From: Siderastrea siderea
Lineage: Eukaryota > Cnidaria > Anthozoa > Scleractinia > Rhizangiidae
Assembly (NCBI GenBank): GCA_964030785.1
Contig: OZ034968.1
Location: 27,828,186-27,892,185, forward strand
DNA length: 64,000 nucleotides
Reading direction: 5' to 3'
Part shown: positions 1-13,700 of the stretch, piece by piece
Position numbering within the stretch: position 1 is the first letter of the stretch
How the letters are laid out: each line of letters begins with the position of its first letter
Position numbers and translations under genes: made by a program
Notes under the pieces: generated by a model
What the model saw: the letters and a program-made list of their open reading frames with translations, nothing else
The model's database searches: none
What the model was told of the DNA's origin: nothing

Positions 1-928
1 CACTAACCTGTGTAAACGCTGACCCTTACCAAACCAAATATCCTCAAAAACAGTGACATAAACATTTCAACGCTTACCTTTACTTAACTTCCATACGCAG
101 CAATACTCAAAACAACGGAATTAGACTCCTCTCTAGCATTAATTTTTTCGTAACCACTACTACTTGAGAAACAGAAGTAAAACAGTCTTTTAACATTGGC
201 CTTCGGTGACCTGCTTGGTACAATTAGCCCTTCGTGTACTGTCACGATCTGTCACCGTATTCCCTTTAAAAACATGATTTAACACGTCTGCAGCAATTGT
301 AATGTAGTTCGTCAATAAATTCCATGAAATTTTCTGCGATCATAGATGGAAAATTCTCGTTCAGTAAGCCTTATGTGCAGTTGTCTCTGTCGGCAACGAC
401 ACCAAGAGGACTAAGTCCAAGTGACAGACGACGACCACGACGAACGACGAAAGGAATGCAAAAGGAATGCAACTTTCATTTTATGAGACGCCGATGTGCG
501 CTCGCGCACGACGGCCAAAATTCGAAAGCTTCTCGGAAGTTCTGGGGACGAGAATGGGTAGACAAATGAATAAATAAATAATTATATCAATACAAAGTTA
601 ACTTTTATTAATAACTAAACTCTATTAAATTAATTTCAAACATCATTTCAGTGAGTAGATAAACGGTGTGCTAAGTCGTTACTATCTCTCGTCCCCAGAG
701 CTACGCGCTTTTTTTAAGCGGTGCGACGTGCCTAGGTACGTCGCCGCCGCCTCATAAAATGCAACGCACATTCCTGAATTGGCAGCAGTCAGTAGACTTA
801 GTCTCCGCACCGCATCAGGCTCGTTATAATGACGTGGATTTTACGAGATTGAATTCATTTGTTATTTTACAGGGCCCACATTGATAGCAGCTGCATAACT
901 GAAGTGGTTACCCTGTATAAATATTTTA

Positions 929-996
<68 letters not shown>

Positions 997-3900
997 GTTT
1001 TAAATACCGGACGATTTGTTGGTGACATGACCATTCTTGCATGTGAATACGGTTCTAACCAACATCTTTATCGCCTTTATTCTGATCTCTCGTTATGTAG
1101 CAGCAGCTGTCTATTTTCCGTTCCCCAAATTTCGCCTCCCCAGTTGGCTCGACAGAGTTGTCTTTACGCTGCGATGGTTGATGGCTTCTCTGCTTGCGAT
1201 CTTCGCTGGTGTCATAGCAGTTGGAAATACGCGGTTCCTTACCGGTGCTATCAATGTTGGGGGGGGGGACAGGGGGGCGAGAACCCGGGAGTAAAGGGGG
1301 CTGGAAGTATACGGGAGGCGGGAGAAGAGAGGGGGCTCGAAAATTCTGGCGAATAAACACTAAACGAACGAAAATTACCGGCAAGTATTGTTTTGACCGA
1401 GCGAAAATCTGGGGCGAGTGAGAAAAGTACTTCTGTTTCTTATTGACCGTGTTTACTTGGCCTGTATGTCGTCTATGTAGGGTAAATAGCAAAATAAAAT
1501 AAGTATGAGTCAATTAAGAGCAAATGAATGTCGACTTTCAACTGCCGACTTACAGTTAAAAGCCGGCTTATTTTTTAAGCGACATAACTTCCGCCTTCGC
1601 TCGAAGTTTGGTGAAGGTTGTCCTGATCTTCTTAAGGTCACGGACGTAAGAACCACTCTTACTCTTGTGAATGAATATTTCAACAGCGAAATGCGAACGG
1701 TTACAGACACTCCAACTGTTTTAGACTGTACTATGAATTTTGTCGAGGCCGCGGGTGAAACATTGAAGACCACTTCCTGGTGTGCTTTTCTCAAAAGCCC
1801 CGAAACTTTTCGGGTCGATTTCGGGCACGATTTTCGGACACTGTGTCTTTTGTTGAAGTTTCTAAGCATTAAACTTTGCTAAAAACTATCTTAAGACATG
1901 ACTTAACTAGGAAACATCGTTGCGGGAACTTTGTTTCCAGAAGTGTTTCCTTGCCGGGGTGGCTAAACTGAGAAACATACGTTTCGGAAGCAAAATTTGC
2001 GTCCGTGAAAAAAAAATGTTTTTTGACTTGTCTCAAAAATATTTCCTTGCTTCTAAGACGCAAAATTTGCGTCCCCAACAAATTTTTCTTACGCGGCTTA
2101 ACTGGGAAATATTTGTGACTGCAGCAAGGTTTCCTATAGTTTTAGCGAGGCCCTTAATGACAAGCTAAAACAGCGGCTTTGTAAAATGAGTGGTTCATAT
2201 TTTTGCGAGTGGCTTCTTGGGGCCGAAAACTTTTCGTGGCTTTCGAGAAACGCGTCCGTGGATTTCTATGTTTTACGCGTGAACGAGAGAATTACGAAAT
2301 TCCATCCAATTTCACCGTCAAGTACGACGATCTTCTTATAGTTTCCCCTAAATCCACTGCTCGTCTCAGCACGAAAGACATTTAACAACTTACAGATTGG
2401 CGGAATGAATTTGGAATGGGAGTCAGACAGCAGTCGCTAAGAAATTCGTTCACAAAGGATAAAGCTGGGAGCCTGCCGTTCTACATGTAATACCAGTGAA
2501 AGGTGCCAGGACGTACCAGCAGAAACACTGAATTTTATAAATGTTCTAAAAATAGTAACAAAATGGCGGAAATTCAAACTTCCGAACTTTATATCTTCAA
2601 GACGGATCGAGCTTTTTCAATAATTTCTTCGCATTTCACTTTATCTCAATGAGTTCTTTCAGAATCATATACTTTTTGTGCCATAAGAGACAATTGAAAA
2701 TTTGCCTTTAGCACTGTGACGTCATTTTCCCGCCAAAAACCGTTAAAATGAAAAAACAAAAACGATACGATTGTTTGGAATAAAAAGTTCTATCATTGTG
2801 CAAAGTTTGAGCTCTATCGGATAAAAGACGCAAAAGTTTTTCCGAGCGTGCAGCTTCGTGCCCTCTGCTGGCCCGGCGTGGAGTTGGATTTGCCATGACC
2901 TATTTTCCAACTATTGCTGTTAGTGTATATTGTTTGTATTGTATGTGCGTGTATGGTGTTCAAGCGCCTCACTAAACCATTTATACGTTGAGCAAAACTA
3001 TAAACATACCGCCGCGTTTATTCAGTACGTAAAATTGAATTTCGGCTTATATAAACTCTGACTTTTTACCTTTTTCACCTCTAGGTGAGGGCTATCAACA
3101 TATGACTTTATTTCTACCTTATAACCGTCATAATCCTGAACTTTAACTTTAACGAATGTCGAATGTCGATTCAACGGATGTATGGGAGAGTTTTAATGTA
3201 TTATGTTAAAGTATTAATTACTATGTTAGCTATGTAACCTTAGTCTCAGGAATGTTGCTATCGGTCAAGTGAGCATTTAAGGATGGCATTCATCTCTGTA
3301 TTGATCAGTTCGTCCTTTGTCATCGATGTAAGCGAGTACAACCCACCCGCCACTCCCGGGTTCTTTATTGTTGCTTGTATCGGCTTGACGCGATAATAAA
3401 TCAAGAATACCCCAAGCTGAGTCTCGGTGTTGTGATAGTAATTTCTAAACAGTACTTTTCGTGTGCATAGGTTGGGTGAATCGAATGATTTCTTATATGG
3501 TGTTCTCGATCTTAAACATGGGGAAAAGACAGAACTTGTGTGGCTTCATATCCTCATTTATATGTGCATTTTTCTACTTAAATTTCACAAGCTGTGAGTT
3601 GTATACAAACCAAGATTGTATCAATAGTTGTATTTGTAGACCGTGACCTTCATTTAGCTAATTATATGCACAGAAAAGCTATTATTATTTATAGCTACTG
3701 AAGAGTTTAAAAGTAAGTAAGAGATCAATTTCTTTTAGCGTTTTGTGACGGGTTATGCAAGTAAGACGGTTAAGTGTTATTTATTTAATTGTGTTCATTG
3801 TAACAGACTTACACTTTATAGTGATATTACAGAGGGCCACAGCTCGATCCAAACAATTTAGTTTTTACCTTTGAGAAAGTTTCTTTGAACGTACGTTTAC

Positions 3901-4528
3901 TATCTCAGGTTAGACACCCATCAATACAGTTAAGTGGATCAGTTTACCGTTAAGATCCCATTATTGGTCTTTTCACCATGTTAAGTACCTAAACAAAGGA
4001 ATTATAAAGTGCTCATTCATGCTTCTTCCTTTGCATTATTATGGGAAAATGTGGAAAAAGGGGTTGAATTTTCGGAGGGCTATGTGGGTTTAGTTTCGTG
4101 GCAATTTATTCATTCATTCATTGCTACGAATGTGTATGTAGCCCGATACTCAACTGCAACTTCAAGGTTCCACACTCACGATTTTCTTGGCTTTAAAGCA
4201 ATACTGATCAATTTTTCATATTTAGTAAAATTATACGCACAGAAGGGGTAAAGAATCTGGCTAAAGTGGGATTAGTATAAGGTAAAAGTATTATCTTTTA
4301 CTGCCATTAATAGCATTTCAATAGAAGAGGCTCTTACAAAACGGTCACTATCACTCAATAAACAACTTCTCGCACCTCATTGGTACACTGAACCAGCACA
4401 CTCGATTGACACCAACAAAGGCTCCTCTACATTTTAACTGCTATACAGAAGAACACAGCAGACCTTGAGTTTCAGAGCGGCTGAGTGAACCCGGCGCATT
4501 CTACCCAACTTTGTTACTCTCTGGAGTG
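1..4528. other. Gene-free upstream region
   Basis: I see no supported gene here. The open frames are short, have no recognisable domains, and several overlap on opposite strands (about 1505-1882). One frame rich in tyrosine is only the translated TTA microsatellite. At 1880-2130 a short word (gcaaaatttgcgtcc) occurs twice near loosely inverted ends, which suggests an old degraded mobile element. The last few hundred bases should contain the promoter of the first transglutaminase start, but I cannot point to a convincing TATA box. Confidence 0.5.
926..995. repeat. TTA trinucleotide microsatellite
   Basis: An uninterrupted run of more than twenty TTA/ATT units is directly visible. It creates a spurious poly-tyrosine open frame. 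Confidence 0.95.
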
Positions 4529-4731
4529 ATGTATCGTTCTAGCGTTCCGTACTACACTAGCAGGACCTCAGGCTATTCCGCTGCTTCAGGAAGGTCAGGT
4601 AACTACACCAGATGCCCTGAATCTTCCTCATATCGTTCGAGCTATTCCTCTCAACCAAGCTCAGCAACTGAATCTTCAGCTTCTGGCTCAACAACCACCC
4701 GCGATGCGTCATCGGCTGGAGGGGGTTCCAG
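4529..4731 (+). CDS. Transglutaminase first exon 1a (Ser/Tyr/Arg-rich)
   Basis: This open segment starts with ATG at 4529 ([12 protein letters not shown]) and encodes about 67 residues dominated by Ser, Tyr, Arg and Gly. It ends at a good donor, AG|gtaagg, in phase 2. That phase matches the acceptor of the exon at 7123, where the split codon becomes Arg. The in-frame TTG at 4511 is not needed as a start. The composition resembles a disordered head region, not an enzymatic domain. It is the most upstream first exon I can find and is an alternative to the one at 6442. Confidence 0.72.
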
Positions 4732-7700
4732 GTAAGGCCGTAATGATCCGGTAGTTCTTGAAGCTGAATTTTCTAGAGGTTCGAAACGGGATTTTCCTCC
4801 AGCCAGAGTAAAAGTATTTTTTAGCAGATAAAGCATTCATGCAATTGAAACTGACTATGTTGCTTACCATCACCAAATCGTTAATTTGAAATCTCTGACT
4901 AATAAAAAAAGCCTACTAGTACACCCTACTGAAAAGTAAGTTCGATAAAACAGCCCACAGAACAGGTTGATAAAACAGCCCGTATAAAAGGTTGAGAAAA
5001 AAACAGTCCATACAAAAAGTTGAGAATAAACAGACCGAAGAAAATAACGTGGACAGACAAGAGACCAAGATAAAAGAAAATGAATTGTTTTCGGGCAAAA
5101 TTAATGTCTAATGCCGACGGAATTAACATTTAGTCTGAACTGCGCTCCTAAAACGTAAAAGCAATCTTTGTGAAACGTCCAAACACTGCTCTCGTTGGTT
5201 ATGCCTATATCAACTTAACTATACTGTTTGCAAGGTTCTGGCTAAGGTAGAAATGAAGGGGAAAATGTAAATCAAGTCCTAGAGAGATGCCAAAGAAAGT
5301 AAATTGAGAGAGTAGAGTAGTGAATAATACTGAAAAAGATATTGGAGTGGAGAATAAAAAAAATTGATCTTAGACTGAAAGAAGCGATCAATGAGAGACG
5401 GTACAATATCGTAAACACACACCATGGAAATTTGTCTACAAGTAGTCTCTTTGGCTGAAGTAAACTTAAGGTGACTTAGTTTGAAGTTCTGAGAACAGAG
5501 AAATCCTTAGCCGATGCGTAAGACTGCATGTGCGGAGCTTTACCACGAAATGATTAAAAATAAATCTTGGAGATACATCTTTATAATTAATCTTATTACA
5601 TTGAGTTTTCCTCTCCTAGATAGTAATATTTGGCCGTCCAGTTCACAATATAATCAAGTTCTAAGCTTAAATCACCTTAATGCTTTTAGTGCTGTTAGGT
5701 TAGATCACGCCAAGTTTGTAAAAGTTTCAATCGAAACTTTGTTTTCTTCTGCTCGACTTCAACCAAGTCTCAATTATGTCTGCTTGTGGCTTGGAAAAAC
5801 CGTTTAAAGCCCCCTGAGACTTTCTTTCCTTCCAAAAAATCACTTGGTACCTTCCTCTTGGTGCAGTGTGAGCGAAAAAACGCCCGACTTTCTAACGGAT
5901 TCTTTTCTTCTGCGCATATCTCAGTGAAATGCACTTTCTGTCTAGTAAAATGACTTCCTGAACAATCAATTAAATAAACTATCTAAAATCGTTTAATTAT
6001 CATGACAAATCTTACTCGTTTGAGACTGCTATTGGTTGATATATCAGGTTTAATGAAACAAAAAACGCATTTGAAACATAATTTTTTTTAAGGGAAGCTG
6101 AATTATAATATTTGTCAATTAGTAGTAAAATTCATCAATTCCCATCCCCTCCGCCCTCCCTTATTTTCTTTACATTCATGTTAAAACTGAAAATTTCTGA
6201 TCGCACAGATTTATGGCACCTCACGCTACAAACCTGAACTCGTTTTTTTTTTATTCCATGACACGAAAAGGAGATAACAGGGAAAACATAGCACAGCCAC
6301 TAAATGTAAGCCCCGTGTAGTTGGGTCAGGGGCTACATGCTGTAGGAATGAGAGTCAAATAAGTACTTGGTTATCATGCAACACGGAAGCATGTGCTAAG
6401 AAACTGAAGTCATTTCACATACTGAGCGGTGTTATATAATAATGTATTCCAGAGTCACTGTGTCTGATGGAACCAGGGCAGCCGCCATTTCTTCATATAC
6501 CTCGGGTTTCGCCTCTCAGCCAAGTGTGACCATGGCTTCGACTTGTCCAGGCGCTACGTCAGCGAGTTATAGTGCCTCTAATGCAACCAGCGCCCGCGAT
6601 ACTGATACGTCAGCGCAGCGTACACCGAGGTATGGCCTCGATCATACTCAGTTAGATCATTTGTCCTGTATATATAAAATTGACAAATGGCTAGATATGG
6701 AGACTTGAAAATTTACAATAATGACGTGTTCATACAATAACATTTGAACAAAGAAAGTCGTGCAAGCTCTCTCAAAAAAAGGGATTCCTTATAATGCAAA
6801 CCACTCACATATCAATTGGTCAAAAACAAACAAAACCAAAAAAGGTGGGAAGGGGGTTTGGTGAAAATGTTTCAAAACTTCAAACATTCTGGCCCTCTTG
6901 TGCATTGACTCAAACAAAGAGGGCGAGCCCCAAATGTAAGTGCACTTTTCCCCCATAAATCCCTGGGAGCTAGTCTGCAGCATGTCTTTCTGTCAAAATA
7001 ACGAACATCGGAGGTTTTATTCAGTTTTTTTGTGTATAAAGGCACTGTGTTATTCTATGACGGATATAACAGAATATTTAAATTTTATGGGATAAAAAAA
7101 TTGATTTTGCTGTTCACTGTAGGACCTCTGCATCCACTCTATCAGGAAAGCCATTTGAGTATTCCAGGCCTACAGGTTCCTCAAGAGCCACCGCCTATTC
7201 CTCGTACTCTACGAGCTATTCACGCCCAGTTCCGAGTTCAGGGAGGTACTCGTCAACGTCCGGTGGCTCCCGTAGTGTGTTACGGTCGTCGGCTCAAGAA
7301 AGCCCAAGGTAACTGTAGTATGCTACAAAACTACTGTTGATCCAACATTCTAGAGAAAAAAAAAAGGAACTGAGAATTATCGGGTACTTGAAATGGTGGA
7401 TTTAGGGATTTCGGATGAATGGGGTCCGAACTATCAGTTATAATCTCGGCTGGATTTTTAAAATTATTTTCGTCTACTCAAATCTCTCAGCTGACAAGTA
7501 AAAGTTTGGCCGCTCGTCAGCTATCAGTTAATCCCATTCGCAAACTCGATAAAAATGAAATTGTTGAATGAAAATGTGCAAGTATTGTAACACATTAAGC
7601 CAATCAGAATCCAAGATAATGCCATGAAACCGGTGGTAGTATAGACAGCAATCGAAAGTCGCGGGTGCCAAATTATCGTTAATTTGTTTGGATAATTAAA

Positions 7701-10700
7701 AACATTTTTGTTTCGATTAATTACATAGTGTTGAACCACACCTTTTTTACCAGTTATCAACAAACCACGATTAGCGGAGGATTACCGCCCAAGGTTTACA
7801 ATAATGAAAGCGAAGCAAAAAGCGTTCCATTTTCGAACGTCACTGCAAAGCTGGCAATCTAGAGAAGGAATGGAGGGCAACAAAATTGAGAGCCAAAGTG
7901 TTTTGGTAAAAAAAAATGCTTTGAGGAACGATGGCCACCTAAACGAAAATCCAGTTTACAAGTCACAGATTGGATTGGTTTATTTAAAACCAATGGTTCG
8001 TTATGCAGTGACCCTATATTTGCACCCCAGGGAAAAATTCATCAACGATGGAATGAGCGGACACGAATTGGAGTCCACGAAAGATACTTGGTAATATTTA
8101 AGATGTTTTTCAAAGCTGAAGTAATACCTTTGAATAATATTAATAATCCCGTGTTTGATCGACTTTATAGTTTTAAATTTCCCAAGCGGTAGGATAACTC
8201 AATCAACTAGTCGCCGACTAATAACTAGGGAACTCGATCGTTAGGACACAGCAGGGTCCAGAGGGGGTCCCCTGAATTTGCGATTCATATTATAGTACTG
8301 AAGGCTTACTCTGCTGTAGCCCAGACAAAATACTTATTCTGGCTGAATAGAGCCCTACAGGTAAAGCGATAGAGTCCTTTGTTATCCTGCATTAGAGCTC
8401 TGAAACCCTATATACTTTGGCCCGGAGCCCGGGTACCCCGTCAGCCCTAAAACCCTCAAGGACACTGATGCAGGAAGAAGAAATTCCCACCTCTAACTTA
8501 AGCATCTTACAAATTGCTTCACTCTAAACTTATGCTGCAACACGCTGGTACATGTAATGAATATGCAGCGGCAGTAAATAGCCCGTCTTTTTTGTGGTCA
8601 TGCTTGATTCAAACTTCCGAAGCACTTGTCTTCTCATTCCTATGTGACATCAGTCTTCTGAACTCAGATAGTTGGTCGTAAATTCTGGTCGGAACTAATT
8701 ATGTTCCACACATATACAATTTTCTGCTTCTTCAGTGTTCAATTAAGTAAAGAATCGGAACACGACAAACTGTGCCATACATAATGCAAATATTTCCGTT
8801 ACACTAGACAATTTTTCTTGCAACTTGTCCCGAAATTTTACTGCGCCGTTGCGAGACAAGTTGCACGCAACGTTGCCTGACGTAAAACCTCTACGCAACA
8901 CTGGAAAAAAATCATTACAGTGTTGCGGGGATCGTTGCGATAAGTAGAACCAACTTCTTCTACTCGCAACGATTGCAGCAGCAAAAAAATTGCGAGACAT
9001 GTTCATTTCAGGGCATGTTACACTGGGCAATTTTTCCTGGAACTTGTATCGCAACAAATTTGCCAGACAAGTTGCAAAAAAGATTGCCTAGTGTAACAGC
9101 GCCCAGGTTTTACAATGATAAGGGGAAAAAAGGGGGAAAAACGACCAGAAAAACGGGGACATCGGTGCTTGGATGCATATACTGACATTTTCTTTTTGGG
9201 TGCCATAGACTAACTAATGAATAATATTATTTGGTTTCTGAAAACGGCAATCACAATTTTGTTAAAGTGTAAATGTTGTAAAAGTTTCATTGGTCAGGGA
9301 CATTTTCAGGAACAATTAAGCATTTTGCCTTGTAGATATCCAGTTTAATCAAAACGCTGAAAACAGCCTTATACCCTATAACTTCCCAAAAGTATACTTA
9401 AGGTTTCAATTAATTCACCTTGTCCACAACAAATCATATTAACTTATTTCTTGCAGTTTGATTACCGCATAACAGGTGTCATTTAATCCTGCGGGTTTCA
9501 TTTAATGCGCAATCACGCAAAGTGCGTGAAAACATTACCGTGCAGGCAACGAAAATGGAAGATTTAGTCTTGAACGCAATATAAAACTACATATTAAGTC
9601 TAAGTTCGCTGGAGAAGATCATTGCTGACTAAAGCATGTGTGGCGACAAAATCTCAAACAATTGAATATCCATCCTGTTCCAGACTCGAAGATAACTAGG
9701 AACGGCAAAATAATTATTTAGGAAGCGAAAGCGACTCATGCTGTTTTATACGTGTTTCGTTTCTGTTATAGTCAGTCTCATTTGAAATATTTGAAAGCTT
9801 GGGAAAAGGCAATGATTGACGTATTTTAATATTGGAGTGGTTTTGATTTACATGCCTTAGTGTTTCAGTAAAACCTTTCTGGATATTCTGAAGCGACTTT
9901 CTTGGCATAGATAACAAGGAATTGCCTTAAATTCTCGCCAGACATCCAGTAAGAGTTGTGTAGTTTTATTAATTACAACAACAGCGGGTTTATTAATTAA
10001 TAGGCTAAGGGACACTAAAATATCCCTGCCCGGCTGCATGAAAAATGACTCAAAATAAAGTTACCTCCTGCTACGGAAATTGAAACATAAACACTGCATA
10101 AACAGAGCGGTATTTTGATTAGTTCAGAGAAGAAATTCGTTTTAAAGTTGAATCCGAAAATTGTATTTCAAGTGATACTGAAAAAACAGCGTAATGACAA
10201 CTTTCGCGCTTGTTCAACGCGAAACGACACGAAGAAGGCGACCAAAGGCGGACTACTTGGTTGCAGTTCCAGTTAAAAATAGTGATGAAGATTTTGAAGA
10301 ACACAACAGTACGACACAACAGCATCGAAGGTTGCGAAAAAATGCTAGGCACGATTTCTACGGTGATAACACAAAAATACGTTTTACTTCGCAGATAGGA
10401 TTAATCTACCTAAAACCCGTCGTTGGTTATTCGACGTCAGTTTATTTTTATTCAAAGGAAGATTTTAACGAAAAACATCTACCTGCCGAAAACAGTAGGT
10501 ATGCTTTAACATTACATTCATCGTAGATTTATACCTGTTTTTTTATCGTAGTTCTTATTTGGTATTGATAAAAACTTAAAAGTTCTGAAAAATAGAGGTT
10601 GTTCTTCGTTAAAACATAACATTAAACCTACCACCTAATTAATGCGGTTGTTTGCTAGATACCACCTCTCCTTGCGCAAAAGATATGATATGTAATTATA

Positions 10701-13700
10701 AATGCAGTAAAACAAAATGACAGCAAAGTCCTAAAACACAGAAGGTAAATACTAAAAGAAGGAGGCCGGTCATTTTAAGTTCTGTATCGTTACTTGTTTG
10801 TGCGGTTTGTTATTATATATCAGACATGCACGTCTCGAGTTCAGTTATAAATAATGCAGTTCTGCTTTGTTTTAACCTGCTATGTTTACCTCTTAAAAGA
10901 GGTAGACATTACTTTTCCATCCTGGGTTGAGCTGTGGGGCTCAGGTTTCTAATAATCGGTAGCAGATCAAAAAAAATCGGACGCTTCCTTGAGGTTTACT
11001 TATCTGCCGGCCAGTCCGTAGGGCGACCAAGAAAACTCTGCTCCCTTTTCGGCAAACCAGAACACGCGCAGTATCTCAGTATCTCACCATCAGTTTGCCG
11101 TCACTCCAATAGCCTCCTACGCAGACGTCCCGGTTGTTTTGGCTCGTCACGCAATCTTTCTTCCCCAAAGATTGCGTGACGAGCCGAACGGACGTCTGCG
11201 TAGATAGGCTATCACTCCAATAACACTACATTATATCTACGGAGTAGTTAGCGTTCGGCACACTTCATATCTCTCCTTTTCATCTTTAAACTTAAACGTT
11301 CCTAATTTCTTCCCATATCCCAGGGCCGAAGCTGAGAGATCTAGATGTCGTATGCTAGGTGACGGAGTTGGCGGCCGTGCTAACGTTGCATCGGATAAAG
11401 AATTTGCTGATAAGAACAAGGCGCTAAGGACATCTAACCGACAAACTTCTGGTAAGAGAAAATTGTTCTTTACCTCTCTATCTGCAAACGAGTCTGCAAA
11501 TTAACTTAGGGAATGAACAAAAGGATTTCATTTACACCTACTTCAGTCCGGGAATCCCGAACCTTCGAGTTTGGACCCGAGTTCGAGTTCGAGTTCGAGT
11601 TCGAGTTAGAGTTCGAGTTAAGAATCGGGGTCTTTTCCATGCAATGGTGATAACAAGTCCTATACACGTGTAATAACCAGTTCCCAGTTTGGCTCGAACG
11701 AGTATGTCTTTTAGGGATCTGCCCCTTTTGAATGCGACCACAGGGGGATCTTAAAATACCTATTAAGCAAAGGTTGTTGCTGAATTAAATGCCAGTTTTG
11801 CGTAAGTATTTGCTTTAAATTAGGCACTGATGGACGATATTGTGGGACGAAAGGCAAGATTCGCGTGTTTTGTTTACGCCATTGTTGAAGGGCAAGTTTT
11901 CTGCCCTCAAAGTTAATCTCAGCGAGGATTGTTGAAATCAGAGTTTCGGGGTACCCTCTTTCCTTGAGATGTGTTTTAAAGTTTGAAACTGCAATTTGGA
12001 ACGTAGTTTCTGAGGACTTTGTCCAGAGAAGCCTAAGTGCTTCGCCTTCAATGAAGCCCTTGTTGACCCCTGGTGGGTGGGAACTAGAGAAATGTGTGTA
12101 CTGAAATGTTTCAGTTGGTTTGAAATGCATTTTTATGTCTAATATAGACCCGTTAGCGAATCTTTCGCTTTTGTAAACGCTTGTGTCGAGGAACGTTGTA
12201 TCTGTGTCAGATACTTCAGCCGTACACTTAATGGTGGGGTGGTGGCTATTTGCTTGTTCCATGAATTGCGTGACCTCGTCTTTGTTTGTATTCCAGATCG
12301 AGAATATATCATCAATATACCTTTTCCAGACGAGTGGTTTTACAACGATACGGTGTAGGATTTGTGATTCTACAGTCCCCATGAAAATGTTGGCAAAAGC
12401 GACTGTTTCCATGTTGGATTCAAATTTGCCCCCAAAATTATGTGCCTCTTCGCTTGCGTATGTCACCTTATGCTCATGGCACGTGTGAACAGCGGTGTGC
12501 TTATTCTTGTTTTTATCTTATGTTTGCGTTGTAGGTGAAAAAAAGCCCATTTCCATTATCGACCGTATGTACAGCAGTACGCTTTGCTTTTCTTGTAAAA
12601 TTTCAATTAGTACATGTCACCTCTTTTGTAGTTTTTGCAACAAAAGTTAAACGCTTATGGCAATAACAAGATTGAATGTTGCAACTGGTAATAAACGGAA
12701 ACTATAAAGCAATGAAATGTAATGTTATTTAAGTGAAATGTAGGCACGAAAAAAAGAAGGAAAAAAGAAGAAAGGAATACACTGATAAGCCCAATTTGTG
12801 ATTCATTCATCTGTTACCTATAGGCACACCAAAATTAAGGGAACACTTCTCCTTTTCCCCAGGTTGTCCCATGATGGAGGTTCCGCTGTAGTGCATGTAC
12901 TGTTAGAGGACGGCTTGTTGATTAATAAAAGTTTGCATTTTTCATGCACTGAATAGCTGGGTAACACTGATTTCAAGTTACTTTTTAGCTGTGATTTTGA
13001 ACAAGAGTCGGTCAGTACTTCACGCCATCGCAACGGCGTCGGCGGATAACGAATTCTAAGAGGTGTTTTTTCAAGGTATTTTGTCATTTGCTGTTTTGTG
13101 CTTTAGATTGGTGAAATGCATGAAGATGAACTTCTGAAAAATCGACAGTCCGCGTGCATGGCTGGCGCCAGTCCCCAACCTTGTATTAAAAATGCGTCCT
13201 TCACTACAAATACCTTCATCGATTTCAGATACAATTGAACTAACTTCTATCGGTTATTATCGATTATCGATTTCATCGGGCTTTACATCAGGTTTCGCAG
13301 CGTCTCTTTTGCTCTTTTTCACGGTCATTTACAGATAACTGTGAAAATTTCATTGAATTTGTAACTCGAACTCGAACTCGAACTCGAACTCGGGTCCAAA
13401 CTCGAAGGTTCTTGGCTCCCCAGGAAGTCTTAGATGCTTGAACGATAAGCTAGAGTTCTTTCCTGTAGTACTGTCACTAGCTTCTATATCTCTCCACTTA
13501 GCGTAGTGGTTAACGGGTCACACTTTCGACTTGATTTCGTTGCCATCTTCTTATCAATAGCGTAGCTCCACCGTTCTCCCTATAAACCAAGCACAACCCA
13601 CAATTCCTTTATTCGCTCTGACGAAGGGCTAACGCCGTAAACGCTACCTTTCAATTTCTCTACGGTGGCCAATTTACCTTATCAATTCAGTTGATAAATT

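Noticed and set aside
859..1356. 165-codon open frame with a long tyrosine run
   Set aside because: It is the translated TTA microsatellite joined to random sequence on each side; no domain.
1505..1882. Open frames of 125 and 119 codons on opposite strands
   Set aside because: Overlapping opposite-strand frames without recognisable motifs, start context or splice partners; chance is the simplest reading.
3176..3437. Possible solo LTR (TG start, aataaatcaag near the end)
   Set aside because: I could not find a target duplication, a matching second LTR or a primer binding site.
12818..13087. Minus-strand frame of 89 codons inside the GAGTTC-bounded segment
   Set aside because: No similarity to Penelope RT or any family I recognise, and no start or splice context.
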